A DNA stretch of 64,000 nt from Deinococcus malanensis (lineage in GTDB: Bacteria > Deinococcota > Deinococci > Deinococcales > Deinococcaceae), in contig NZ_BMPP01000001.1 of NCBI RefSeq assembly GCF_014647655.1, forward strand, positions 408,943 to 472,942. The letters run 5' to 3'. Made by a program: the position numbers and the translations under genes. Under the pieces are notes generated by a model. It was not told where the DNA came from and made no database searches. It saw nothing but the letters and a program-made list of their open reading frames with translations. The first letter of the stretch is position 1. Each line of letters begins with the position of its first letter. Positions 17,101 to 25,648 of this stretch are shown piece after piece.

Positions 17101-19470
17101 CGGGTCCGCGAGTTCGCGGCGCCGCGCTACCGCGAGGGCTACGAAAAAGGCATTCATGACCACGACACCGCCCTGATCCTGCAAAAGCTGTTGCCCCTGG
17201 CTCAGTCGGCGGGGCCTCTGGCGTTTCCGCCGCTGGCCCGCGCACTGGCCGTCATGGCCTGGGCCAGCCAGCCTGAGCGGCAGGCGGACTGGACCAGCCG
17301 CTTTGGCAGTGCCCACGCCATGCGGCAGCTGTTCGGCACCACGGGCGCTCTGCAGGACGCGGTACAGTCCCTGGCGGCCGATATTGGCGGCTCCCTGCAG
17401 GGCATTTCCGTTGAGATTACGCCCGAGCAGTGCGAACAGGCCGCTGCCTATCTGGCCGAGGAACTTCGGTCCGGTGAGGTCACACTGGGCTTTACGCGCT
17501 ACGCCGCCGAACTGCTCGCCGGGCTGGAAGCGCGGCTGGCGGCGGCCTCCATGACAGATGGGTTCCGACAGGCGCTGCAACGACTGGAAGGGCAGCCTGC
17601 CGGGCGCTGGGAGCTGACCTTGCACTGGCTGAATGCTCTAACCGGCGTGCCTGAATTCGCGGACCGCGCCCGCTATGTGCCGGAGGCCGCAGCGCTCAGC
17701 CTGTTCGGGAGCATGGTGCGCCACGAGGTCCGCGACGTCACGCTGATGGTCCGGGTCGATGGTCTGCTCGGTGAGCATCCACGGGTTCAGGGGGGCAGTC
17801 TGACCCTGGCCATTGACGATACGCTGGCCCGCCTGCGTGCGCACCGTGATCACTTCGTCCCCGCGTTTCACCGCTATCAGGCCGCGCGTCAGGAGGTCAT
17901 CACCGCCGAGCGACAGGTGCTGCGACTGTCCGAATATCAGGCCAGTCCGCTGACCTCGTTTGTGCGCAACCAGCTGATCAACGACATCTACCTGCCGGTC
18001 ATCGGGGACAACTTCGCCAAGCAGATGGGCACCGTGGGAGAGCACAAGCGCAGTGACCTGATGGGCCTGCTGATGCTGATTTCTCCGCCGGGCTACGGCA
18101 AGACCACCCTGATGGAATACGTCGCCAGCCGGCTCGGACTGGTGTTCATGAAAATCAACGGCCCCTCGCTGGGCCATGAGGTCCGGTCACTGGACCCCGC
18201 GCAGACCCCCGACGCCAACTCGCGCCAGGAGCTGGAAAAGCTGAACCTGGCGCTGGAAATGGGCAACAACGTGATGCTGTACGTGGATGATATCCAGCAC
18301 ACGCACCCGGAGTTTCTGCAGAAGTTCATCTCGCTGACCGACGGCACCCGCCGCATTGAAGGGGTGTGGAAGGGGCGCACCAGAACCTACGATCTGCGTG
18401 GTCGCAAGTTTGCTGTGATCATGGCCGGCAACCCGTACACCGAGTCAGGCGAGGTGTTCAAGATTCCTGACATGCTGGCCAACCGGGCCGACATTTATAA
18501 CCTCGGTGACGTGCTGGGCGGCATGAAAGAGGCTTTTCTGCTGAGTTATATCGAGAACAGCCTCACGGCCAATCCAGTGCTGGCCCCGCTGGCCACCCGT
18601 GATCTGGCCGACCTATACCTGCTGGTGGACAGGGCCCAGGGCAAGGAGGTGTCCACCAACGCGCTGAAGCACGCCTACAGCGTGGCCGAGGTCGGCGAGA
18701 TCGTGGCCACGCTGAAGAGGCTCATTCAGGTGCGGGATGTGCTGTACCGGGTCAACGGGCAATACATCGCCAGCGCCGCTCAGGCCAACGAGTACCGTAC
18801 CGAGCCCCCCTTCAAGCTGCAGGGCAGCTACCGCAACATGAACAAGCTGGCCGAAAAGGTCTCCCCCGTGATGAACGACGCCGAGCTTCAGCAGGTGATC
18901 TCCGATCACTATCTGGGAGAGGCGCAGCTGCTGACCAGCGGAGCAGAGGAAAACCTGCTGAAGCTCGCGGAACTGCGGGGCAATCTTACGCCCGAGCAGG
19001 CCGCGCGGTGGCAGCAGATCAAAACAGATTTCCGCCGTAACAAGGCGATGGGCGCAGGTGATGCGGATGTGGGCGGCCGGGTGGTGGCCCAGCTGGCCGA
19101 TATCGCCAGCGGCCTGCAATCACTGGGGGCCGTGCGCGAGACGCCCGTTCCTGGGGGTAGCTCCGAGCAGTTCTCCGAAGCCCTCAAGGCTGGTCTGGGT
19201 CCGATGCTGGCGGACATTGCCTCCAGCCTGGAGGCTCTGGGCACCGCGCAGCCGAAGCCGGATGCACAATTTCAGAACGTTCTTCCGGAAGCGCTCAGGG
19301 CAACCATTGCGCCTCTTCTGGTCAGTATCGCGGCGTCTGGTCAACGCCAGGAACAGCTCAATCAGGCGCTGCTGGCACTGGCTGAGGCTCTGCACAAAAG
19401 CCGGGCGGATGACAGAGGAACCAAATTCCCTCCGGGACGGCACGCCAAGCCGCAGGACGTGACTCTGTAA
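14200..19470 (+). CDS. Giant AAA+ ATPase with coiled-coil middle ('DNA repair ATPase' type)
   Basis: 1756 residues, the largest gene in the window. Residues 1-500 form a beta-rich N-terminal region without a motif I can name. Residues 500-900 are rich in heptad-like helices. The C-terminal third holds one AAA+ module with Walker A PPGYGKTT (1296-1303), Walker B VMLYVDDIQ (1358-1366) and an asparagine sensor in IMAGNPYTESG (1407-1417), resembling MoxR-type ATPases. Databases tend to name such proteins DNA repair ATPase, but nothing in the sequence proves a repair role. It lies 174 bases after the flotillin gene. ATG 14200 lacks a strong Shine-Dalgarno. It probably works as a membrane-tethered remodelling machine with its two neighbours. 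Confidence 0.8.
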   Translation: MTDPTSTPEAAESHIDQAVAQGSAYEVLRKRLTALGGRVQAVADDLNTRRLTEFGDSRMALAGRFRIRTENNCVGRDIVQVGSDLLLFGFNVFLGLKTQTRVEDVFGLYRLVEVQGSYDVEPVALPDSFLGEPAFVRDFEELYAYYKHARLLQLVVRDDRLLAAFQIGERSSDMRVFRWAVASTGELSYIDARGERDIALPAPFDFEWTRAGRELEVSGRHPHLNILDTLFVETSGGDLTIKVENNTETGQGIYSEPVEDSTQSIDDASFEFARVGALILLRVLPYRERQARGLVYNTITRKVVRNDAILQACVQLPEDHGIIFPGGYYLQNGDHKAFDAAMQGMQFKRALRSPNGEDVLYVFYEREHGLAALFVYNMIQRQLQTPVFAHGYARLPDGRMVLFHSETHDPTRVHQMQVWHTPFTSDEYAATRPPGNTFLGRLGNAELVRGISDLYDLAREIGTPDVSAQRYELLTHHTRRLFDSYHWFDDANCGGLNSLLHEVAATGESVLDEFEKVQSIRAQSDLAMQEASARHRRLMGSLQLETWSRIQEFVDALGAIAALRGHLLTIRDYRYIDTAAVDTMTASLEEAHGRIGAATGAFLAGDQALAPFAEQLHTLETHTGQAGTARALAEQLQAMQKVAGELDMLSELMASLKVDDAPQRTRVVGAISGIYARLNQIRARAEQRRKTLGSSEVVAQFAAQFSLYGQSITGALGLSTTPERADEQLARLMVGLEELEGQFGEHEQFLNDILAKREEMLEVFEAHKQALLDERQRKAQAVQDAATRILAGLPRRTERLKSPDELNAFFAGDPLILKLRELAARLRELKDAVKADDVEARLKAVRDQAVRALRDRHELFEDGGSVIRLGPRHRFSVNTQPLDLTLLPRGDELAVHLTGTDYMQPLTDPALNELRDFWQVTLDSESPLVYRSEYLAGQILQAAEEGRDGLDLPTLRGLVAQPEELARRVREFAAPRYREGYEKGIHDHDTALILQKLLPLAQSAGPLAFPPLARALAVMAWASQPERQADWTSRFGSAHAMRQLFGTTGALQDAVQSLAADIGGSLQGISVEITPEQCEQAAAYLAEELRSGEVTLGFTRYAAELLAGLEARLAAASMTDGFRQALQRLEGQPAGRWELTLHWLNALTGVPEFADRARYVPEAAALSLFGSMVRHEVRDVTLMVRVDGLLGEHPRVQGGSLTLAIDDTLARLRAHRDHFVPAFHRYQAARQEVITAERQVLRLSEYQASPLTSFVRNQLINDIYLPVIGDNFAKQMGTVGEHKRSDLMGLLMLISPPGYGKTTLMEYVASRLGLVFMKINGPSLGHEVRSLDPAQTPDANSRQELEKLNLALEMGNNVMLYVDDIQHTHPEFLQKFISLTDGTRRIEGVWKGRTRTYDLRGRKFAVIMAGNPYTESGEVFKIPDMLANRADIYNLGDVLGGMKEAFLLSYIENSLTANPVLAPLATRDLADLYLLVDRAQGKEVSTNALKHAYSVAEVGEIVATLKRLIQVRDVLYRVNGQYIASAAQANEYRTEPPFKLQGSYRNMNKLAEKVSPVMNDAELQQVISDHYLGEAQLLTSGAEENLLKLAELRGNLTPEQAARWQQIKTDFRRNKAMGAGDADVGGRVVAQLADIASGLQSLGAVRETPVPGGSSEQFSEALKAGLGPMLADIASSLEALGTAQPKPDAQFQNVLPEALRATIAPLLVSIAASGQRQEQLNQALLALAEALHKSRADDRGTKFPPGRHAKPQDVTL

Positions 19471-19521
19471 ACTGCCTCAGCCACCGCGCTTCGTTCGAGA
19501 TGGGGCCTGGGCGTTGCAAAT

Positions 19522-19565
19522 TGACTGGAGTTGGCGGGAAGATACTGTCCAGCCAACTCCAGTCA
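19522..19565. terminator. 14-bp inverted repeat between convergent genes
   Basis: TGACTGGAGTTGGC, 16 bases, then GCCAACTCCAGTCA, a perfect stem. It lies between the giant ATPase gene and the convergent Cys-tailed membrane protein gene. No U-run is present on either side, so it may terminate or protect both transcripts. Confidence 0.5.
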
Positions 19566-19626
19566 TGGTTCACCTGTCCAGAAAGTTGCGCTTCCGTCTG
19601 GAGGCGCCCTTTTCCGCCCTTGCCCG

Positions 19627-20400
19627 TCAGCTGCTGCAGCCGCCTCCACCACAGGAACTGCTGCCTGAGTCGCCGCAACTGCCTGAATCGAAAGGTCCGC
19701 ACGAGGAGTCACCATGGCCGGCAAAAGACAGACTGGTGTGGCCCTGGTACCGTCCATACCCGCGACGGTCGCGGCGGGTCAGGCTGCGCACCACCAGCAG
19801 GAGCAGGAGTGTGCCCATCAGTAGCGCCAGCGGCGTCCAGTGGAGGAGCAGCGCTGCTACCCCGATCACGACGAGCGTTGAGCCAAGGACGTTGCCGCTC
19901 TGCCACTGAGAGCGCGCTGCCAGAGCTGGTTCTGATGGCGGTGTAGCTTGGATAAATACAGGTTGGTTGCGCAGCCGCGGGTCCGGCCAGTACAGAGCGG
20001 GCGGCGGACCGAAGGTTGCCCGGTAGGCGTCCAGCGTGCCGATGTACTGTGCGGCGAAGTGGGCATCATCGTCTGCATCAGCGCCCCCGGGATCGTGATG
20101 CACCGGTCTGCCCAGGGCCGGCGTCAGGCGCTCCCAGTAGTCGCGCGTAAAGGTCAGGTGCAGGTGCCAGACCTTGTCCACGACCTGCGACGGCGTAACG
20201 GGCGTCTGGGAAGTCACCGCCAGATGCAGGAACCGGCGGTACTCTTCCAGCGCGCCACTGGTAAAGGGTTGTGACCAGCCGTAGTCCCGGCCCAGGCGGG
20301 CGGCCAGTACCTCTGGAAAGGCATAGGACAGTGCCGGGCAGGGCGGGGCCAGGGGACTGACGGTGGCCTGAACATCCGGGTAGGTGCGGGACGGTGTCAT
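19627..20400 (-). CDS. Glycine-rich-domain-like membrane protein with Cys/Gly tail
   Basis: 257 residues. The N-terminal 130 residues contain a VDKVWHLHLTFTRDYW stretch (His79 and His81), the signature of the glycine-rich-domain-containing protein family (plant GRDP-like). A hydrophobic stretch at about 173-206 makes one or two membrane passes, and the last 30 residues are almost only Cys, Gly, Ser and Asp, ending CGGGGCSS. ATG 20400 has GGAGG five bases upstream. It converges on the giant ATPase gene. The function is unknown. The Cys-rich tail could bind metal or be modified. I found no partner gene downstream. Confidence 0.6.
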   Translation of the reverse strand: MTPSRTYPDVQATVSPLAPPCPALSYAFPEVLAARLGRDYGWSQPFTSGALEEYRRFLHLAVTSQTPVTPSQVVDKVWHLHLTFTRDYWERLTPALGRPVHHDPGGADADDDAHFAAQYIGTLDAYRATFGPPPALYWPDPRLRNQPVFIQATPPSEPALAARSQWQSGNVLGSTLVVIGVAALLLHWTPLALLMGTLLLLLVVRSLTRRDRRGYGRYQGHTSLSFAGHGDSSCGPFDSGSCGDSGSSSCGGGGCSS

Positions 20401-20563
20401 CTGATCCTCCGAAACGAAAAAAGAGGTCGTGGACGGTGTTGGTGCGTGGTTTCAGGGTGATAGGGAACTGTCAGCCTGCCGTCAGCTGGTGATGGGGGCA
20501 CCCCCGGCTTGTACTCATCCTGCGGGGAAGGCAGCTGATGCCCTGACGGGTCCCTCAGAGAAG

Positions 20564-21643
20564 TCAGGAGACGGTCTGGCGCAGCTCGCCATAGGCCTCG
20601 CTGACGGCCTGAACAAACCGCTCCGCGTAGCCCGGGGTTCCTATATCAATCAGAGCGGCGACGTCGGTCGCATTGAGGCCTGGGGCGGCGCACACCTTAA
20701 GCAGCGCGTAGTGCACGACACTGACACCCGGCCGGGCCCCGCCGGCGGGCAGCCAGGACTCCCGGAGCCGCGGCAGCAGCAGCTCTGCGAAGCGCACGAT
20801 GTCACCTTCGTGGCGCCGCAGTTCCTTTTGCAGCAATCCCACCGAGTGCACCCCCACGTAATGCAGCAGCCGGGCCAGTCGCTGCGGGCGGTCGGGGTCC
20901 GGCCAGCCGACAAGCAGCCGAACCTTCAGGGCATCGGAGACAGCCGTATCCAGGTCTCGCACCGGTGCGACGCTCAGCAGATGCTTCATGCTCTGGGCAT
21001 CGATATACACGCTGTCTGGGGCCTGCAGCACCCGCTGCGGGAGGTCGGCGGCATAGTCGCGTGACAGTCGGTGCAGCGCCATAAACTCCTCGTCGGCCAT
21101 TTCCAGGAGTCCGGACAGGCGGTTAAAGCGTCGGCGGACCTCGCGCGGCACGGCTTCCCGGTTCTTGTAGCCCAGGTCATGCTCGATTTCGGCCCAGGCA
21201 TGCTGCAGGATGCTGCGGATCTGCACCTCGAAGCGCAGGCCCGGCAGCACCGCCCCTGGGCCCGGTGGAACACGCAGCACGTAATGTACGCCCATGTAGC
21301 CGAAGCGGTCCGGATCATGCACCTTGCCCTTGTCGACCGAATTGGCCCAGTCCACCTCGAAATGGTCTTCGAGCAGGCGTGAAACCACCGCCACGTCGGA
21401 CTCGAAGTAGGTGATGACCCGCACGCCCACCAGATCGGTCAGGTCTTCTAGGACCCGGTAACGGCCGGGTTTGCGCCGCAGCTTGTCCGCCAGGCTGGCC
21501 GGCCGTTTGACCCGGGCGGTGAGGTGATGAATTTTCAGCCCTGCGCGCCCCAGGACGTCTCCCAGCAGGGCCACCACCGCTTCCCGCTGCTGCTCGTAGA
21601 CAGGCAGGGCGTTGCTGTAGGCCGTCACCAGCGTATTGTCCAT
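20564..21643 (-). CDS. RelA/SpoT-domain nucleotide pyrophosphokinase, synthetase only
   Basis: 359 residues. An N-terminal RelA/SpoT nucleotidyltransferase domain (about 20-180) shows [33 protein letters not shown] (116-122) and [17 protein letters not shown] (139-155), the core of ppGpp synthetases. There is no N-terminal HD hydrolase and no TGS/ACT regulatory part. The C-terminal 170 residues are helical and unassigned. It probably makes (p)ppGpp or a related alarmone by transferring pyrophosphate from ATP. Some relatives with this architecture are toxins or pyrophosphorylate tRNA, and no antitoxin gene is adjacent. A TATGCT box lies 12 bases before the ATG, suggesting a very short leader. 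Confidence 0.82.
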   Translation of the reverse strand: MDNTLVTAYSNALPVYEQQREAVVALLGDVLGRAGLKIHHLTARVKRPASLADKLRRKPGRYRVLEDLTDLVGVRVITYFESDVAVVSRLLEDHFEVDWANSVDKGKVHDPDRFGYMGVHYVLRVPPGPGAVLPGLRFEVQIRSILQHAWAEIEHDLGYKNREAVPREVRRRFNRLSGLLEMADEEFMALHRLSRDYAADLPQRVLQAPDSVYIDAQSMKHLLSVAPVRDLDTAVSDALKVRLLVGWPDPDRPQRLARLLHYVGVHSVGLLQKELRRHEGDIVRFAELLLPRLRESWLPAGGARPGVSVVHYALLKVCAAPGLNATDVAALIDIGTPGYAERFVQAVSEAYGELRQTVS

Positions 21644-21717
21644 GTTGGTGGCTTCAGCATAGCGGGCCGCCCCTGATGTGGGGGTGCGGGCCTCATTCTG
21701 GCGTGCTAAACCCGGCT

Positions 21718-23607
21718 ATGCGCTGTTATCGCCACCTGGCCCTGCTGAGCCTGCTGGGTGCGCTGGGCACCATGCCCGCGTCCCCGGCCCTCGCGCAGAC
21801 CGCCAGCGAAATTTTTGTGTCCTATCCCGAATCTGGTCACCGTGTCGCCCACAGCCACGTCATTCTGCAGGGAAGTGTGACCCCGGGAGCCACCCTGACG
21901 GTCAGTGGGCAGGCTGTTCCTGTGGGGCCGGACGGACTGTTCATGGCCTGGTGGCCGCTCAAGGTGGGGACCAACGATCTGCGGATGGTGACCCGCAAGG
22001 GAGGCAAAAGCGCCACGCGGACCCTCCGGGTGATTCGCACGGTGCCGCGCCTCCTGCCAGCGTCCCCCACCGCAATTGACCGGGAGACCCTGACGCCGCG
22101 TGAGGCCCTGGAATTCTGGGACCTCGCGGGCGACTCGCCGGCCGAGCGGACCGTGAAGGTAGGGTTCGTCGGCTCGCCGGGCGGGCGGGCCAGCTTCAGG
22201 ATCAACGGGGGGGCGGCCGTTCCCATGCGTGAGGCGACCGCCGGAACGTACTCGGGCACGACCATGCTCCCTGTCCAGGCACTGAACAATGCGCCGGTTA
22301 CGGTCAGTCTGACCGGCCGTGATGGCCGCACGGTGACGGCCACCGCCACCGGACGTGTCAGCGGCGCCATGGGCCAGGCACAACTGGGCATTCAGAACCC
22401 TGGAAGCGTCCGGGGGCTGGCCCTGAACGAGGCCACGACGCTGCTGACTGACCTCTCGGGCGCCCCCCTCCTGTACCCGCGTGACGAGATGGCCTTTGCC
22501 CTGGTGGGCCGTCAGGGGCGGGACTTCCGCGTGCGCCTGGCGCCCGGTGTGCCTGCCCTGGTTACCCAGACTCAGGTCCAGGTCACCCCGGGAGCCCTGC
22601 CAGTGGCCGCGGGTGGACCGATCCGACTCCGCCCCCTGACGGCGCCGGGTACTGATGCGGCGCCAGTGATTCCCTTGGCTCCAGGTACCCAGGCGACCCC
22701 GGCACAGCCAGCTTCTGCCTTGCCCGCTCCGGCGAGCAATCCGGACCTCTCCCTGTATCTGCCGTTGGGCGGCGCCCGGCTGCCGTTCACGCTGATTCAG
22801 GAAAGTGCCCAGCGGCTGGTGCTGACGCTGTATGGGCCGTTGGGCACGCCCTTGGCGGTTCCTCTGGAGCGTGACCCCTTGCTGGCCAGCGTGGAGGTGC
22901 GGACCCTGGGCCTGGGCGTGACCCGCGTGACGCTGAACCTGAACGCTCCGCAGATCTGGGGCTTTCATGCTGGCTATGACGGCGACGACCTGCTGCTGAC
23001 GGTGCGGCGTCCTCCCGCCCTGAATCCGGCCCGGCCCCTCGAAGGCCGGACCATTACCCTGGACCCCGGACACGGAGGCAGCCAGGGAGGAGGCGCGGGA
23101 AGCCTGCGCATCCCGGAAAAAGGCCTTGTGCTGCCCATCACGCTGCGCGCGGCAGAGCTGCTGCGGGCTCAGGGGGCCACGGTCCACCTCACCCGGTCCA
23201 CCGATGTCACCGTCAGCCTGTACGACCGGGGCCTCAGCGCGGAAGCGAGCCGGAGTGACCTGCTCGTCTCAGTCCACGCCAACGCCCTGCCGGATGGCCG
23301 GGACCCACGCGGCGTGCGCGGTCCGGAGGTCTATTTCACCCATCCCCAGGCCCAGCCCGTGGCGGCGTCGATTCTGGCGGCCCTGCGCGCCGGCCTACCG
23401 GAACTTGGTTCTGGAGCCGGCCTCAAGCCGGGGGCCAATCTGGCGTTGTCCCGGCCCAGCACCCAGATCAGTCTGCTGGTCGAGCTTGCCTACCTGACGG
23501 ACGCGGGAAACCTGCGCGCCCTGCACCATCCAGGAGCACAGGAACGCTTCGCGCAGGCCATTGCCAGCGGGGTTTCAGCGTTCTATGCGGCGCAGGCCCA
23601 GCGCTGA
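21718..23607 (+). CDS. N-acetylmuramoyl-L-alanine amidase (Amidase_3), secreted
   Basis: 629 residues with a cleavable signal peptide ending PALAQ. The C-terminal Amidase_3 domain (about 440-625) hydrolyses the bond between MurNAc and L-Ala in peptidoglycan. Zinc ligands are His452 (DPGHGG), Glu467 (IPEKGL) and His520 (SVHANA), and the catalytic Glu589 lies in LVELAYLTD. The 440 residues before it are beta-rich with a Pro/Ala linker near 330-345 and resemble AMIN-like wall-binding regions. I chose ATG 21718 because the signal peptide starts there. The upstream extension is not signal-like. It probably acts in cell separation or wall turnover. It diverges from the RelA/SpoT-type gene. Confidence 0.9.
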   Translation: MRCYRHLALLSLLGALGTMPASPALAQTASEIFVSYPESGHRVAHSHVILQGSVTPGATLTVSGQAVPVGPDGLFMAWWPLKVGTNDLRMVTRKGGKSATRTLRVIRTVPRLLPASPTAIDRETLTPREALEFWDLAGDSPAERTVKVGFVGSPGGRASFRINGGAAVPMREATAGTYSGTTMLPVQALNNAPVTVSLTGRDGRTVTATATGRVSGAMGQAQLGIQNPGSVRGLALNEATTLLTDLSGAPLLYPRDEMAFALVGRQGRDFRVRLAPGVPALVTQTQVQVTPGALPVAAGGPIRLRPLTAPGTDAAPVIPLAPGTQATPAQPASALPAPASNPDLSLYLPLGGARLPFTLIQESAQRLVLTLYGPLGTPLAVPLERDPLLASVEVRTLGLGVTRVTLNLNAPQIWGFHAGYDGDDLLLTVRRPPALNPARPLEGRTITLDPGHGGSQGGGAGSLRIPEKGLVLPITLRAAELLRAQGATVHLTRSTDVTVSLYDRGLSAEASRSDLLVSVHANALPDGRDPRGVRGPEVYFTHPQAQPVAASILAALRAGLPELGSGAGLKPGANLALSRPSTQISLLVELAYLTDAGNLRALHHPGAQERFAQAIASGVSAFYAAQAQR

Positions 23608-23966
23608 GGGTTTGGCACACGCACAAGCAATCCGTGGGTGCGGGCTGCGCCGGTATCTCCAGGGCAGGCTGACGGCCCTCTGGCCACCCGTCACACAGAC
23701 GGGCTGGATCTGACCGGGTCTGGTCCCGTCAATCACGCTGAGTTGTCTGGCACGATGATGGGGACGGGCCCCTGCCAAACTTGCAACTGCTGGAGTGGAC
23801 CACACTGACGGAAGTGGTCTGGGGCCAAGTGATTACTGTGTTTCGGCGCACCAACGACCGGGAGAACGAGCGTTTGGCCGCCCGGGTCAGAACCGGCTGG
23901 ACGGATGAAGAAAATATGCAGGCGGTTTCGTTGCGCCAGAGGTTCTTTCAGACCTCACCGAGGCGT
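23608..23966. other. Intergenic region, possible short ORF only
   Basis: The 360 bases between the amidase gene and the SDR operon hold one plus-strand frame of 62 codons (TTG 23781 to 23969) that runs into the SDR promoter. It has no ribosome site or -10 box and no recognised product, so I do not call it a gene. No RNA gene or repeat was seen. Confidence 0.45.
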
Positions 23967-23972
23967 TAGCCT
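23967..23972 (+). promoter_or_regulatory. -10 box of the SDR operon (leaderless)
   Basis: TAGCCT six bases before ATG 23979. Confidence 0.6.
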
Positions 23973-23978
23973 CGGCGC

Positions 23979-24686
23979 ATGACATCCGCGCATCCCGGGA
24001 CCCTGCGTCCTGTCACCCTGATCACTGGCGCGGCAGGCGGCATTGGGCGCGCCCTGGCTCAGCAACTGTCCCCAGATCACGACCTGATTCTCAGCGGCCG
24101 CACGGCGGGACCACTGGAGGCCTTGTGCGGCGAACTGGGCGCTGTGCCCCTGCTTCTGGACCTGACCCGGCCCGATACCTTCGAGTCGGCCGTCGCCGGG
24201 CTGGGACGTGTAACCAACGTCGTGCACAACGCCGGAGTGGTGGACCTGGGACCGGTCGCCGCACAGGCCTACGACCTGTGGACCCACACCCTGACGGTCA
24301 ACACCGTTGCGCCGGCCGAACTGACCCGGCTGCTGCTGCCTGGGCTGCGCGCCGCCCAGGGAACGGTGGTGTTCGTCAACAGCGGCGCCGGACTGCGCGC
24401 CAACGCTGGCTGGGGCAGTTACGCGGCCAGCAAGCATGCCCTGCGCGCCCTGGCCGACGCCCTGCGAGACGAGGAAGCCCCGCACGGGGTCCGGGTCACC
24501 AGCGTCTACCCGGGCCGCACCGCCACGGAAATGCAGCGCAGGGTCCGCACCCAGGAAGGAGGCGACTACCAGCCCGAGACGTTTATTCAGCCTGAAACCG
24601 TGGCCGCCACCATCGCCTTTGCCCTGAACGCCTCGCGCGACGCGTCACTGACGGATCTGACGGTCCGACCGGGGCCGCGCCCATGA
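23979..24686 (+). CDS. Short-chain dehydrogenase/reductase (SDR)
   Basis: 235 residues of classical SDR fold. The cofactor loop is TGAAGGIG (16-23), the HNAG motif is at about 84-87, and the catalytic set is Ser135, Tyr148 and Lys152 in SYAASK. It is an NAD(P)-dependent oxidoreductase whose substrate cannot be read from sequence. The start is set by the -10 box directly upstream. The stop overlaps the ATG of the next gene (ATGA), so it opens a three-gene operon with a flavoprotein and a HAD phosphatase. Confidence 0.88.
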   Translation: MTSAHPGTLRPVTLITGAAGGIGRALAQQLSPDHDLILSGRTAGPLEALCGELGAVPLLLDLTRPDTFESAVAGLGRVTNVVHNAGVVDLGPVAAQAYDLWTHTLTVNTVAPAELTRLLLPGLRAAQGTVVFVNSGAGLRANAGWGSYAASKHALRALADALRDEEAPHGVRVTSVYPGRTATEMQRRVRTQEGGDYQPETFIQPETVAATIAFALNASRDASLTDLTVRPGPRP

Positions 24687-25648
24687 GGTTTACTGACTCC
24701 GGGCACGACTACGACGCGGTGGTGATCGGCGCTGGCCCTGCAGGTCTGAACGCTGCTGTCGTGCTGGGCGGGGCGCGCCGGCGGGTGCTGCTGCTCGACG
24801 GTGGTCCGGCCCGCAATTCTCTGGCCCAGAATGCCCACGGTGTGTTCACGCGCGACTGCACTCCTCCCGGCGCCCTGAAGGAAGCTGGTCTGGCGGATCT
24901 GGCGCCCTATGACGTGACCGTGCTGTCCACTCCGGCCCGGGAAGTCCGCATTCTGGACGACGGCTTCTCGGTGCGCCATGGGCAGACCTGGGTCACGGCC
25001 GGGAGGCTGATGTTTGCCACCGGGGTCCGCGACGTGCTGCCGCGCATTCCTGGTCTGCGCGAGCGCTGGGGCGAAACGGTCCACCACTGTCCCTACTGCG
25101 ACGGCTGGCCCAACCGGGAGGCCCATCTTGCGGTGCTGGGCAGTCACCAGGAAGGCCATCACCTGGCCCTGAGTGTGCGGGCCTGGTCCGACCGCGTCAT
25201 ACTGCTGACCAATGGCCCCGATGAGCTGACACCCGAACAGCGCCTCGACCTGAAGCGGGTGGACATACCGGTCATCACCACGCCGGTGCGCCGCCTGACG
25301 GGCAAGCAGAACATCACCGCACACTTCAGTGACGGCGAGAAGCTGCCCCTGGACGCCATCTTCCTGAATCCCACCCAGGCGCAGAACAGCACCCTGCCGG
25401 CTCAGCTCGGCTGTGAACTCAACGAGAAAAGCCGCGTCGTGGTCAACGAGAACGGCATGACCAGCGTGCGGGGCATCTGGGCGGCGGGAGACATGACCGG
25501 GGCGCCCCAGTACGTCATGAGCGCGGCCAGCAGCGGCATGATCGCAGCCATAAGCCTCAACACCACCCTGATCCACGAAAACGTCCGGGCCCGTGGCGCC
25601 GCCTTTCACAAGAGCCCGGATGAGCAGGTGGGGGTAGGCGAACCTTGA
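24683..25648 (+). CDS. Thioredoxin reductase-like NAD(P)/FAD oxidoreductase
   Basis: 321 residues. An N-terminal FAD motif (VVIGAGPAGLNAA, 13-25), a redox-active Cys136-Pro-Tyr-Cys139 pair, and a C-terminal FAD motif GIWAAGDMTG are all present, the layout of thioredoxin reductases. The NADPH-domain glycine motif around residue 152 reads VLGSHQEGHH, unlike the usual GxGxxA, so cofactor choice may differ. Relatives include bacterial TrxR-like and disulfide-producing oxidases, so I leave the substrate open. It overlaps both neighbours: its ATG with the SDR stop, and its stop with the TTG of the HAD gene. Confidence 0.85.
   Translation: MRFTDSGHDYDAVVIGAGPAGLNAAVVLGGARRRVLLLDGGPARNSLAQNAHGVFTRDCTPPGALKEAGLADLAPYDVTVLSTPAREVRILDDGFSVRHGQTWVTAGRLMFATGVRDVLPRIPGLRERWGETVHHCPYCDGWPNREAHLAVLGSHQEGHHLALSVRAWSDRVILLTNGPDELTPEQRLDLKRVDIPVITTPVRRLTGKQNITAHFSDGEKLPLDAIFLNPTQAQNSTLPAQLGCELNEKSRVVVNENGMTSVRGIWAAGDMTGAPQYVMSAASSGMIAAISLNTTLIHENVRARGAAFHKSPDEQVGVGEP

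Noticed and set aside
15697..17625. A 642-codon minus-strand frame opposite the giant ATPase
   Set aside because: Shadow of a high-GC gene on the other strand, with no motif and no ribosome or -10 signal.
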